A DNA stretch of 64,000 nucleotides from an uncultured Flavobacteriaceae bacterium (GTDB taxonomy: Bacteria > Bacteroidota > Bacteroidia > Flavobacteriales > Flavobacteriaceae): assembly GCA_947493535.1 (NCBI GenBank), contig CANLRK010000001.1, positions 522,879 through 586,878 on the forward strand. The letters are read 5' to 3'. The notes under the pieces are model-generated. The model was not told the DNA's origin. It saw only the letters and a program-made list of their open reading frames with translations, and searched no databases. Positions 8,755-16,760 of the stretch are shown piece after piece (positions within the stretch are counted from its first letter, which is position 1; each line of letters opens with the position of its first letter). A program made the translations under genes and the position numbers.

Positions 8755-9920
8755 TGAATTACACTACCAGAATTTTTAATTATGTAGATGAAATTCCTGA
8801 ACAGATATGGAAGGACTTCTCTGGTGTTTCTAATGTGTATTTTTCTAAACCATACTTAAAAGCATTTGAAGCTCATAACACGCATAAAATTCAATTTTTT
8901 TATATAGTCATTTCCAAAGCAGGTGTTGCTGTTAGTATAGCTACGCTTCAAGTAATGGAGTTTGATTTTATGGAGTCTGACTTTACATCAAATTCAAATA
9001 AGTTTGTTGAACGAGTGAGCGATTGGTTGAGCGGTATATTAAAGCGGAATTATATAAAAATAATGATATGTGGTAATGTTTTTCTAAGTGGAGAACACGG
9101 CATATATATTAAGCCAACGGAAGATAAAAAGTTGGTGTTAGAAAGTATTGTTAAAGGAATAAATGCTATAGTAAACGCAAATAAATACTTAAAAAAATGG
9201 GTTGATATAATTTTACTCAAAGATTTTATCACAGAATCTCTTCCCATCACAAACAATTTAAAACAGTACAGCTATACACCTATACAAGTAGACCCTAATA
9301 TGGTGTTACGTTTAAATCCTGAATGGAAAAACTTTGAGGATTACTTGGCTGATTTCAGATCAAAATTTAGGGTAAAAGCAAAAAAGGCATATAAAACAAG
9401 TGCCGTACTAAAGGTTAAAGATTTTAGTTATGAGGAAATTGTAACATATAAAAAAGAGTTAACCATTTTGTATAATAATGTAAAAAATAAAGCAAGTTTC
9501 ACCCCAGAAAGTTTAAACCTTTCTACATACAGTTCCTTAAAAAAAGTGTTAGAAAAAGATTTTATTTTTAGAGGTTATTTTTTGGAGGAGCAATTGGTTG
9601 GTTTTATGAGTGGAGTAATAAACAATCAGTTTTTTGATGCACATTATGTAGGAATCAATTATGAGCTAAATAGAAAGTATGCCATTTACTCGCGTATGTT
9701 ATATGATTATGTTGCAATAGGAATTGAACGCGGTGTTAACGAAATTAATTTTGGGCGAACGGCTGGTGAAATTAAAAGTACTTTAGGTGCAGTTCCGCAA
9801 GAGCTTACCTGTTATATCAAGCATAAAAAAACAATAGCTAATTTTTTATTTAAACCTTTTCTAAAAAGAGTAAGGCCTACAGTTTTTGAACAGCGATTTC
9901 CGTTTAAAGAAAATGCATAA
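8754..9920 (+). CDS. FemAB/BioF2-like (GNAT fold) acyltransferase
   Basis: 388 residues, no signal peptide or membrane segment. The second half (about 200-345) looks like the FemAB/CelD-type acetyltransferase domain: a basic FRSKFRVKAKKAYK helix, a GYFLEEQLVGFMSG strand pair, an AHYVGINYELN segment and a final GRTAGEIKSTLGA. Such proteins transfer acyl or aminoacyl groups in envelope or natural-product pathways. The exact substrate is unknown. Start ATG overlaps the stop of the transporter gene. Confidence 0.8.
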   Translation: MNYTTRIFNYVDEIPEQIWKDFSGVSNVYFSKPYLKAFEAHNTHKIQFFYIVISKAGVAVSIATLQVMEFDFMESDFTSNSNKFVERVSDWLSGILKRNYIKIMICGNVFLSGEHGIYIKPTEDKKLVLESIVKGINAIVNANKYLKKWVDIILLKDFITESLPITNNLKQYSYTPIQVDPNMVLRLNPEWKNFEDYLADFRSKFRVKAKKAYKTSAVLKVKDFSYEEIVTYKKELTILYNNVKNKASFTPESLNLSTYSSLKKVLEKDFIFRGYFLEEQLVGFMSGVINNQFFDAHYVGINYELNRKYAIYSRMLYDYVAIGIERGVNEINFGRTAGEIKSTLGAVPQELTCYIKHKKTIANFLFKPFLKRVRPTVFEQRFPFKENA

Positions 9921-9956
9921 AAGCATTCTATAAGAATACGTTTATGCATTTTGTGA
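9910..9956 (+). terminator. Hairpin terminator after the FemAB/GNAT-like gene
   Basis: Twelve-base arms AAAATGCATAAA (9910-9921) and TTTATGCATTTT (9941-9952) enclose a smaller ATTC/GAAT hairpin. It overlaps the stop codon and lies between convergent genes. Confidence 0.75.
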
Positions 9957-9973
9957 AGTGAGTTTAACAAGTG

Positions 9974-10408
9974 TTAAACCCACCCGTTAATAATACCTCC
10001 CATTAAGGCAAAGGTAACTATCCAATACCCAGCAACAACCATCATGTATTTAAAAGAACGTTGCTCATACAATCCGTTGGTTACTATTACAGGTAGTATT
10101 ACAAATAAACCAAGCATAGTACCATGTGCAGCACCGTGTTTAAAGGTTAAATAAGGAGCTGTACCATGAGGCATGTCTGGCGGACCTCCCATAAAAACAA
10201 TAGTTACAATAAAAAAAGAAATGAAAAAGGCAAGTACAACCGACAAACCAAAAATTAAAGGCATATTAGCCTTTTTTGCTTTTTCTTCGGTCATTCCTAT
10301 TTCTTTCATCCAAATTGTACCAAATACTTTAGGATGATACCAAATAAAGCCTACAACTAAAGTAGCTAACGAAGCAACTCCTAGAGCAATCCAATTAATG
10401 TTTTCCAT
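9974..10408 (-). CDS. DUF1761 family membrane protein
   Basis: 144 residues from the MENINW start; an in-frame start 14 codons upstream is less likely because it precedes a hydrophilic stretch unlike the family. Four predicted membrane helices with the DUF1761 pattern: an N-terminal helix followed by WYHPKVFGTIWMKEIGMT, and a later helix pair around TNGLYEQRSFKY. Function is unknown. Stand-alone gene. Confidence 0.88.
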   Translation of the reverse strand: MENINWIALGVASLATLVVGFIWYHPKVFGTIWMKEIGMTEEKAKKANMPLIFGLSVVLAFFISFFIVTIVFMGGPPDMPHGTAPYLTFKHGAAHGTMLGLFVILPVIVTNGLYEQRSFKYMMVVAGYWIVTFALMGGIINGWV

Positions 10409-10538
10409 AAAATTATTTTTTAAAAGATTAGTTTGATTAAAAGTTGCCAATAAGCAACTACAATCAATACTAAATATAGTAAAATTATAGCAACTAAAAG
10501 CTTAAGGGGTTAATTAAGGACTAACGCTTTAAAATATG

Positions 10539-10546
10539 TATCTTTG
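10539..10546 (+). promoter_or_regulatory. Candidate -7 box for yicC-gmk-nadD
   Basis: TATCTTTG fits TAnnTTTG and lies 20 nt before the yicC start. No convincing upstream TTTG. Confidence 0.55.
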
Positions 10547-10566
10547 TGCAAATTTTCTGAATAACT

Positions 10567-11427
10567 ATGATACAATCTATGACAGGTTATGGAAAGAGCA
10601 TTGTGCAACTTCCAACAAAAAAAATTACTATTGAGCTTAAATCGCTGAATAGTAAAAACCTTGATATTAATGCAAGAATTCCTTTTTATTATAAAGAAAA
10701 GGAGTTGCCACTTCGTAATTTGGTAGCCAAAGCATTAGTACGCGGAAAAATAGAAATATCATTATTTGTTGAGGTAACTGGTGAAGAAACATCAACTAAA
10801 ATAAACACTGCTGTAGTTAAAGAGTACATGAGCCAATTAGCATCAATTGTACCTAATGTGTCAGATGAAAAGTGCTTAGAAATGGCTATGCGTTTACCTG
10901 ATACTGCCAGAGCTGAACGTAAAGAAATTGATGAGGAAGAGTGGGCTACTATAGAAACGCATGTAAAGGAGGCAATATCAAACATTGTAGCTTACCGTAA
11001 AGACGAAGGGAAAGCCTTAGAAGCTGACTTTTTAACCCGTAACGCGAATATAAAAGCATTATTGGAGCAAGTAATTGCAGTTGACCCGGAGCGTATAGAA
11101 GGAGTAAAAGAACGATTGCAAAAAGGAATTGCTGACCTAAAAGAAAAAGTAGATGAAAACCGATTTGAACAAGAGTTAGTATATTATATTGAAAAATATG
11201 ATATTACCGAAGAGAAAGTACGTTTGAAGAACCATTTAGATTATTTTATAACATCAATTAACTCTGCCGATTCTAATGGTAAAAAATTAGGGTTTATAGC
11301 TCAAGAAATGGGTAGAGAAATTAACACTATTGGATCAAAATCTAATTATGCACCAATGCAAAAATTAGTAGTTCAAATGAAAGATGAACTAGAAAAAATA
11401 AAAGAACAATTGTTAAACGTATTGTAA
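10567..11427 (+). CDS. yicC: YicC/YloC family endoribonuclease
   Basis: 286 residues, full length. N-terminal MIQSMTGYGKS is the hallmark of the family, and the C-terminal DUF1732 region shows LKNHLDYF and the terminal GKKLGFIAQEMGREINTIGSKS. YicC acts as an endoribonuclease in Escherichia coli. First of three tightly packed genes (yicC-gmk-nadD); it overlaps gmk by 1 nt. Confidence 0.95.
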   Translation: MIQSMTGYGKSIVQLPTKKITIELKSLNSKNLDINARIPFYYKEKELPLRNLVAKALVRGKIEISLFVEVTGEETSTKINTAVVKEYMSQLASIVPNVSDEKCLEMAMRLPDTARAERKEIDEEEWATIETHVKEAISNIVAYRKDEGKALEADFLTRNANIKALLEQVIAVDPERIEGVKERLQKGIADLKEKVDENRFEQELVYYIEKYDITEEKVRLKNHLDYFITSINSADSNGKKLGFIAQEMGREINTIGSKSNYAPMQKLVVQMKDELEKIKEQLLNVL

Positions 11428-12005
11428 TGATTAAAGGAAAGTTAATAGTTTTCTCGGCACCTTCAGGTTCAGGAAAAACAACAATTGTTAGGCATTTATT
11501 AGGTATAGAAAAGTTAAACTTAGAGTTTTCTATTTCTGCAACTTCACGTGAAAAAAGAGGGGAAGAAGTTGATGGGGAAGACTATTATTTTTTATCCCTA
11601 AAAGAGTTTAAGGATAAAATAAAAGCCGATGAGTTTTTAGAATGGGAAGAGGTGTATCGTGATAATTTTTACGGAACATTAAAGTCTGAGGTAGAACGCA
11701 TATGGGCAAAAGGCAAGCATGTAATTTTTGATATTGATGTTGTTGGAGGGTTAGATATAAAGAGGATTTATCCAGAGCGTACCCTTTCAGTTTTCGTAAA
11801 ACCACCAAGTATTGAAGAGTTAAAAATTCGTTTAAAGAAACGTTCTACAGAAAGTGAAGATAAAATTAATATGCGTGTAGCAAAAGCTTCTATAGAGTTA
11901 GCTACAGCTCCTCAGTTTGATTTTATTATTGAAAACAACAATTTAGACATCGCGTTAAAAGAAGCGGAAGAATTGGCGCATAATTTTCTTAAAAAACGCA
12001 TTTAA
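11427..12005 (+). CDS. gmk: Guanylate kinase
   Basis: 192 residues. Phosphorylates GMP to GDP with ATP. P-loop SAPSGSGKTT (10-19), GMP-binding segment TSREKRGEEVDGEDYYF, and the lid region KRSTESEDKINMR are all present. ATG shares one base with the yicC stop codon, and nadD follows after 6 nt; yicC-gmk-nadD is a common order in this group. Confidence 0.97.
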   Translation: MIKGKLIVFSAPSGSGKTTIVRHLLGIEKLNLEFSISATSREKRGEEVDGEDYYFLSLKEFKDKIKADEFLEWEEVYRDNFYGTLKSEVERIWAKGKHVIFDIDVVGGLDIKRIYPERTLSVFVKPPSIEELKIRLKKRSTESEDKINMRVAKASIELATAPQFDFIIENNNLDIALKEAEELAHNFLKKRI

Positions 12006-12011
12006 AGCAGT

Positions 12012-12590
12012 ATGAAAATTGGTTTATACTTTGGGACGTTTAACCCTATTCATGTTGGGCATCTGGCTATAGCCAACCATATGGCAGAAAACGCCGATTT
12101 AGATCAGGTTTGGTTAGTAGTTACGCCATTGAGTCCGTTTAAAAAGAAAAAAACATTGCTAGCTAATCACCATAGGTTAGAGATGGTGTATTTGGCAACG
12201 GAAACTTACGATAAGTTACAGCCATCAGATATTGAGTTTAAATTGCCAGAACCTAATTATACGGTAAATACTTTAGTACATTTAGAAGAGAAATTTCCAC
12301 AGCATGAATTTTCATTACTAATGGGAGAAGATAATTTAAAAAGCTTCCATAAATGGAAAAACTACGAAGCTATACTAGCCAATTATGATTTGTATGTATA
12401 CCCACGTATTTCTGATGGAACTATACCAGAGCAATTTGAGCAGCACCCAAAAGTAAAACGAGTTGCCGCACCTATTATGGAAATTTCTTCTACCATGATA
12501 CGTAGAAGTATTGCTGAAAATAAAAATATTCGACCGTTGTTAGATGCCAAAGTATGGCAGTTTATTGACGAAATGAATTTTTATAAATAG
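12012..12590 (+). CDS. nadD: Nicotinate-nucleotide adenylyltransferase
   Basis: 192 residues. Transfers AMP from ATP to nicotinate mononucleotide in NAD synthesis. Nucleotidyltransferase motifs: GTFNPIHVGH (8-17) at the N-terminus, and SSTMIRRSI, the ISSTxIR motif, near residue 162. Last gene of the yicC-gmk-nadD unit; convergent with the next gene only 10 bp away and no terminator is visible. Confidence 0.96.
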   Translation: MKIGLYFGTFNPIHVGHLAIANHMAENADLDQVWLVVTPLSPFKKKKTLLANHHRLEMVYLATETYDKLQPSDIEFKLPEPNYTVNTLVHLEEKFPQHEFSLLMGEDNLKSFHKWKNYEAILANYDLYVYPRISDGTIPEQFEQHPKVKRVAAPIMEISSTMIRRSIAENKNIRPLLDAKVWQFIDEMNFYK

Positions 12591-12600
12591 ATTCAAAGGC

Positions 12601-13104
12601 TTATTCTTTTTGATAATAAATTCCTGTAAAAAGGGTTTGAAGTAATTTGTGCTCGTTATCATAAATTTCCCACAATTGTGTTACAGTACCATCATCGTTT
12701 TTAGTCCAAGTAATTTGATTGTAGTAGAAGGCAACTTTTTTACCTTTAATCAAATCGCTTTTTAGAATCATTTTTCCAGAAGAAAAACCACCTTTTAGTT
12801 TTAAAACACTTCCTTTATTATCTACCCATAATTGATTCCAGGTGTTATCCGTTGTGTCATAATAATTCATGCTAGTGCCTGTACTTCCTTTAGTGCCTGT
12901 CCATTTTTCTTGTAAAACACAATTGTTCTCTATTTTAGAAATTTGATTTTCGCCAACAATAGTTCCTTGCGGGTTTTTTACGGTCCAATGCCCTATCCAA
13001 AAATCAAATTGTTTATTGGGTTCTGTACAGCAACTACAGTTAGTTTGTGCAGCTAAATTAGTAGCTAATAAAACAAAAGCGACAGCGAATAAAATTTTTT
13101 TCAT
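12601..13104 (-). CDS. Secreted protein, DUF1579-like
   Basis: 167 residues with a clear signal peptide (MKKILFAVAFVLLATNLAAQ), then a short cysteine-rich stretch NCSCCTEPN. The following domain begins QFDFWIGHWTV and ends with repeated aromatic strands, resembling DUF1579-like lipocalin-type beta-barrels. Function is unknown. Overlaps the upstream GNAT gene by 4 nt (ATGA), so the two are co-translated. Confidence 0.8.
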   Translation of the reverse strand: MKKILFAVAFVLLATNLAAQTNCSCCTEPNKQFDFWIGHWTVKNPQGTIVGENQISKIENNCVLQEKWTGTKGSTGTSMNYYDTTDNTWNQLWVDNKGSVLKLKGGFSSGKMILKSDLIKGKKVAFYYNQITWTKNDDGTVTQLWEIYDNEHKLLQTLFTGIYYQKE

Positions 13105-13601
13105 GAGTTCTTTTTTAAGATGTAGTAAGATAGTACTTCTTTAGCTTTTTTAAAATCTCCAGTATAAATTAAGCCGAGTTTAGTTAACAATTTTTTAGAG
13201 CTTAAGTTATTTGGTAATGTAATGGCAATTATATTGTTATAAGCATTACTTTCCTTAAGCTTGTTAAGGTAGGCTTTACTTGCCTCTAAAGTATATCCGT
13301 TTTTTTCATATTGAGGTGTTATTGCAAAGCCAATGTCTGGATATTGCTCATCATCTCGTTTTAGGAAAGTAATAATTCCTATAGCTTTACGACTAGGCTT
13401 AAGTTCAAAAACATTATAATAAAAGTTGTTGTTTTCAAGTATATTACAAATGTATTTTTCCGCATCATGTATTGTTAATATGTTTCTATTGCCAATAAAT
13501 TTAAGCCAACCATCAGAATTAACTAAATTTATCATGAACTTGGCATCAGTAATACTTATTGGCCTTATCCTTAATCTTTCGGTAGTTATGTTTGTATACA
13601 T
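13101..13601 (-). CDS. GNAT family N-acetyltransferase
   Basis: 166 residues of the RimJ/RimL type: N-terminal TERLRIRPI, the segment DIGFAITPQYEKNGYTLEA matching the acetyl-CoA binding region, and SKKLLTKLGL near the C-terminus. In this family the canonical Q/RxxGxG/A loop is relaxed, as here. The substrate is unknown. First gene of a two-gene unit with the secreted DUF1579-like protein. Confidence 0.85.
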   Translation of the reverse strand: MYTNITTERLRIRPISITDAKFMINLVNSDGWLKFIGNRNILTIHDAEKYICNILENNNFYYNVFELKPSRKAIGIITFLKRDDEQYPDIGFAITPQYEKNGYTLEASKAYLNKLKESNAYNNIIAITLPNNLSSKKLLTKLGLIYTGDFKKAKEVLSYYILKKNS

Positions 13602-13681
13602 TATAGCAAAAGGTTACTGTGTAAAGGTAGTAAACTAGAGTGGTTTAATTTGTGGTTTTCAGAAGCAGGTGAGAACAAGCA

Positions 13682-13707
13682 ATTACTTATAGCCATTGTT
13701 GTAAGTA
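13682..13707. repeat. Left boundary of cassette-like unit 1
   Basis: ATTACTTATAGCCATTGTT (13682-13700), identical over 19 bp to 14440-14458, runs into GTTGTAAGTA (13698-13707). The last 10 bases are the exact reverse complement of TACTTACAAC at 14264-14273, on the other side of the lipoprotein gene. Confidence 0.75.
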
Positions 13708-13711
13708 GTTA

Positions 13712-14233
13712 TTATTCTTTTACTATTTCAATATTTTTCGAAATAATTGCAGGAGGGTTCATTTTTTCAAGTATATCATTAATTTCAACACTAATTTTAT
13801 CTCCTTCATTTACATCAATAAAATTTCCATTGGCAGGTGAAATGATGGTAGTATAAACTTGTCCTTTTTCATCTTCAAGGAATAATGTTTTTCCGTCCAT
13901 TTCACCTCGAATTTTAGTAATTAAAAACGTTTTTCTTTTCAGTTTCGATTTTTCAACAATTCGTATATTTTTTGAAATAATTGCAGGAGGCTCCATTTCC
14001 ATAATTTCTTTAATATCAAGACTGATTTTGTCTCCTTGATTTACATTAACAAAATTCCCATTGGCAGGTGAAATGATGGTTGTATATACTTGTCCTTTGT
14101 CGTTTTTAAGGAATAATGTTTGTCCATCTTTCTCACTTTGAATTTTAGTGATTAGAAATTCAGAACTAGTTTTTGTGGTAGCACAACCTATTAAAAGAAT
14201 AGATAAGATAAAGAACAGTATTAATTTTTTCAT
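13712..14233 (-). CDS. Lipoprotein with two tandem copies of one domain
   Basis: 173 residues. Signal peptide with lipobox ending at Cys17 (LLIGCATT). The mature part is two copies of a roughly 70-residue domain (about 26-94 and 103-172) that share FLITKI, GQVYTTIISPANGNF and PPAIISKNI. The copies are also closely similar in DNA, so the duplication is fairly recent. No known family is recognised; the fold is probably a small beta-barrel. It is enclosed by exact 10-bp inverted boundary sequences and may be a mobile or cassette gene. Confidence 0.85.
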   Translation of the reverse strand: MKKLILFFILSILLIGCATTKTSSEFLITKIQSEKDGQTLFLKNDKGQVYTTIISPANGNFVNVNQGDKISLDIKEIMEMEPPAIISKNIRIVEKSKLKRKTFLITKIRGEMDGKTLFLEDEKGQVYTTIISPANGNFIDVNEGDKISVEINDILEKMNPPAIISKNIEIVKE

Positions 14234-14263
14234 TTTTATTGATTTTTCGATTTTTATTTAAAT

Positions 14264-14465
14264 TACTTACAACGGCTCGGCTATGAGTAGGGCGGGGCAG
14301 GCACGCCATAAAGTTTCCCCCACGCAGTTAGCCAAATCTTTTTGTTTGTCTTTATCTTTTTTGAGCGAAAGCCAAATCCAAAAGATTTGACGGTGTTCGA
14401 AAACACGCCCAGACCTTTCAGTTAGGGACTTAAGCCCGTATTACTTATAGCCATTGTTACCAACT
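14264..14465. repeat. Large imperfect inverted repeat between two cassette-like units
   Basis: The 331-bp gap between genes contains this element. Left arm: TACTTACAAC then GGCTCGGCTATGAGTAGGG. Right arm: CCCGTATTACTTATAGCC then ATTGTTACCAACT. Reverse-complemented, the right arm reads GGCTATAAGTAATACGGG, pairing with the left arm except for a small bulge and a few mismatches. The centre (about 14300-14430) is more GC-rich than the surroundings. The layout recalls an integron attC site, but the outer boxes do not fit the integron core consensus. Confidence 0.7.
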
Positions 14466-14564
14466 GTTTTTCTTCCTCCGAGTGAATCGTTTCCGTTCCG
14501 TTCTTCAATTCAGTTTGAGTGAAAAATCTCTTTCCGTCTCTATTCCGTAAGCGTGGAAAGTTTA

Positions 14565-15038
14565 TTAATACTGTTGGTTGCTCCAAAAAAATCCGCCATT
14601 TTCATCGAATAACTCCTCCATCGCTTTAACTTGTTTTTTTATTGAAAGGGTATCTCTTATTTGCGAAATACCAAGCCAAGCTAATCCTATCGCAATTGCA
14701 TGAAAGAATATTATTCCAAACCAATTATTGATTTCTAACATATGTTCCATTGGGGCTTGTCCATTTTCCTCAACCGTCAGATACTGCCAATATAAAACTC
14801 CCAATCCCAATCCAATCATGAATAGACCAAAGATTGGTTTAACCAGACCTCTACCTAACCAAAAAGTAAATCGATTGAAAGATGTCATGTCGCGATACAA
14901 TTTCATTTTTGTCCGATTTAAAGAATTACAATGAACACATTTTATAACAGGAGGCCCACAGGAACTGTCCGCTCCATATTCCATAAAAGCCCATGTCTTT
15001 TTACAATGTCCGCATTTGCTAGTTTGATAGGTTCCCAT
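14565..15038 (-). CDS. Zinc-ribbon membrane protein of unknown function
   Basis: 157 residues from the MGTYQTSKCGHC start. A start 22 codons upstream would put the cassette boundary sequence inside the gene, so the later one is preferred. Two Cys-x2-Cys pairs (KCGHCKK and KCVHCNS) suggest a zinc ribbon at about residues 8-40, followed by two predicted membrane helices (about 68-88 and 106-126). No named family is recognised. The gene is enclosed by exact 10-bp inverted sequences GTTACCAACT / AGTTGGTAAC. Confidence 0.7.
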   Translation of the reverse strand: MGTYQTSKCGHCKKTWAFMEYGADSSCGPPVIKCVHCNSLNRTKMKLYRDMTSFNRFTFWLGRGLVKPIFGLFMIGLGLGVLYWQYLTVEENGQAPMEHMLEINNWFGIIFFHAIAIGLAWLGISQIRDTLSIKKQVKAMEELFDENGGFFWSNQQY

Positions 15039-15078
15039 TAATCTTTGGTTGATTTTATGATTCGTTGATTTTTCAAAT

Positions 15079-15088
15079 AGTTGGTAAC
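15079..15088. repeat. Right boundary of cassette-like unit 2
   Basis: AGTTGGTAAC, exact reverse complement of GTTACCAACT at 14456-14465 on the far side of the zinc-ribbon gene. Confidence 0.6.
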
Positions 15089-15113
15089 TAACATATAAAC
15101 ACAATTGTGTGTA

Positions 15114-15569
15114 TTAAGGGTTTACTTTCCATATTTTATCTGAGGCTTCTAAATAGGTAGCTAAGGCTGCAGAGCCATACCATTCGTATACGTCTGCTGC
15201 TAAATACTTGTCTTTTATAGCAGGGTCAGTTTGCAATAGTTTTTTAGCTTCTTCAAGGGTTGGTACATCTAAAATAAAAATGCCTCTGTAGGTATTGTCG
15301 TTTTTTCCAATAGGCCCAGCAACAATAAGTTTTTTGTTTTCTACTAAGGTATTAATATTGTCCATATGCCCGGCAAAGCTTTTGTTTATTTTAGCTTGAT
15401 CTTTATCGGTATTTGTGCCAGTTTTTAAAATAACCAGAACAAATTTTTTCATACCATAAGCATCAGCCCCTAAGGAGTCGGCTAATTTTGCATCGTAATT
15501 AGGGTTGTTATTTTGCGCAATTACTAGGGTGCTACAAAATAAAAAGGCAAGGGTATATAGTAATTTCAT
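15114..15569 (-). CDS. Exported YciI-like (YCII domain) protein
   Basis: 151 residues from the MKLLYTLAFLFCS start; the upstream in-frame Met adds 15 residues that do not look like a signal peptide. Signal peptide, then a YCII-like ferredoxin-fold domain: KFVLVILKTG, HMDNINTLVENKKLIVAGPIG and the GIFILDVPTLEEAKKLLQTDP segment. YciI-like proteins are small dimers of uncertain function; an exported version is common in Bacteroidota. Confidence 0.85.
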   Translation of the reverse strand: MKLLYTLAFLFCSTLVIAQNNNPNYDAKLADSLGADAYGMKKFVLVILKTGTNTDKDQAKINKSFAGHMDNINTLVENKKLIVAGPIGKNDNTYRGIFILDVPTLEEAKKLLQTDPAIKDKYLAADVYEWYGSAALATYLEASDKIWKVNP

Positions 15570-15616
15570 AAATTGATTTTTTTGCTTAGATAACAAATAT
15601 AGTGCTTTTAACAAAG

Positions 15617-15646
15617 AAAGTTACATGTATGGCAACATGTAACTTT
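15617..15646 (-). terminator. Strong hairpin downstream of the 15695-16636 lipoprotein gene
   Basis: Perfect 12-bp stem AAAGTTACATGT / ACATGTAACTTT with a 6-nt loop. The following T run is weak, so termination is likely but not certain. Confidence 0.6.
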
Positions 15647-15694
15647 CCGTACTAACTCAACTTCAAACTAACTTTTGTTGTATACTAACAACAG

Positions 15695-16636
15695 TTATTT
15701 TTTTAATTTATTGCGATTGCTCGCAGGTACTTTAAAGTTTTTTAAAGCAGTTTTTGTTCTCTTTTTTTCTTTAAGTTTTCCCTCGGCCCCTTTTAAAAAT
15801 TGTATATAGTGTCTGCCTATAAATTCATATACTGTTCCTGAGGCAGGGTGGTACAATTCAATAGTACCATCGTTAATTACACTCAACTCAAAATATTCAT
15901 CATCAAAATAATCATAATCTAGTGTTAAGGCTTTTACATAATTGCTATTGGTAAAGTTGTACACTTCGTATAAGCCAGTGTAGTCCCAGTATAAATTGTT
16001 AATAGGTGTTCCGGGTATATCTTGCGAGCTTCTGAACTCACTATTGTTTCCGCCAGCTAAAAACTGAATAAAATTTTCGGCGTCAAATTCTGTTGGGCTT
16101 CCACCGTAAGTTCCAACCTTTTCCCACGATTCGTATTCTTGAATGAAATAATGAATATTGTCATAAAACACTAAATCGTAATCAAAAGTAGCTCTTTGGT
16201 ATCCGTATACAAAGTATGAGGTATTTGTTGGTGGATGGTATAGCTCTAATTTATTACTAGCTAATTGATACACTTCCATATTCCAATAACCATCAATATC
16301 ATGACTCACTTCTAAGGTTGTGTTATACGTATTATAGTAACCTACATCAATCCCAAAACCATTTCCGGTATTTCCTATGCCTACTAAATTGTTATTAGCA
16401 TATAAGGTTCCGTTTAAAAAAGATAAGCTAAATGCTTTTTGTAAAAAAGGTATTTCTCCGTAACCTGTAGTTTCATTAATATCTACATACCACAACTCAT
16501 ATGATTGTAATTTTTCATACAAACTCATGCTAGGAGTATTGTCATAATGCTGTTGTGGCTCTGCAACTTCTACCACACATGAATTAAGTGTTAAACTAAT
16601 TGCTAGTATACCGATAAGAACCTTAAATATTTTCAT
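15695..16636 (-). CDS. Lipoprotein with repeated lipocalin-like segments, function unknown
   Basis: 313 residues, lipobox ending at Cys20 (LTLNSCVVEV). The mature protein is rich in Tyr, Asn and Asp and has two similar halves, each ending in an ELYHP motif followed by an aromatic strand (about 185-205 and 255-275). The C-terminal tail is strongly basic (about the last 25 residues). Relatives are sometimes labelled as nicotinate mononucleotide adenylyltransferase, but no nucleotidyltransferase motif is present and the real NadD is elsewhere in this window. Surface-exposed lipoprotein is the best supported call. Confidence 0.8.
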   Translation of the reverse strand: MKIFKVLIGILAISLTLNSCVVEVAEPQQHYDNTPSMSLYEKLQSYELWYVDINETTGYGEIPFLQKAFSLSFLNGTLYANNNLVGIGNTGNGFGIDVGYYNTYNTTLEVSHDIDGYWNMEVYQLASNKLELYHPPTNTSYFVYGYQRATFDYDLVFYDNIHYFIQEYESWEKVGTYGGSPTEFDAENFIQFLAGGNNSEFRSSQDIPGTPINNLYWDYTGLYEVYNFTNSNYVKALTLDYDYFDDEYFELSVINDGTIELYHPASGTVYEFIGRHYIQFLKGAEGKLKEKKRTKTALKNFKVPASNRNKLKK

Positions 16637-16738
16637 AACATTTTGTTTTATGATTAGTGAAAATCAACTACTATGCCAAAGTTTATTGGTAAAAGAGCCT
16701 CTTGAGTAGTGTGTAATTTTCAATGCTGATTTTTTTCG

Positions 16739-16746
16739 TACTTTTG
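16739..16746 (+). promoter_or_regulatory. Candidate -7 box for gpsA
   Basis: TACTTTTG fits TAnnTTTG and lies 14 nt before the first ATG and 23 nt before the second. Confidence 0.55.
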
Positions 16747-16760
16747 TGGGCGCTTAGTAA

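Noticed and set aside
14264..14465. True integron attC site
   Set aside because: Layout is similar, but the outer 7-base boxes do not match RYYYAAC/GTTRRRY and no integron integrase is in the window.
15695..16636. Nicotinate mononucleotide adenylyltransferase
   Set aside because: Relatives carry this label, but the protein is a lipoprotein with no HxGH motif; the genuine NadD is at 12012-12590.
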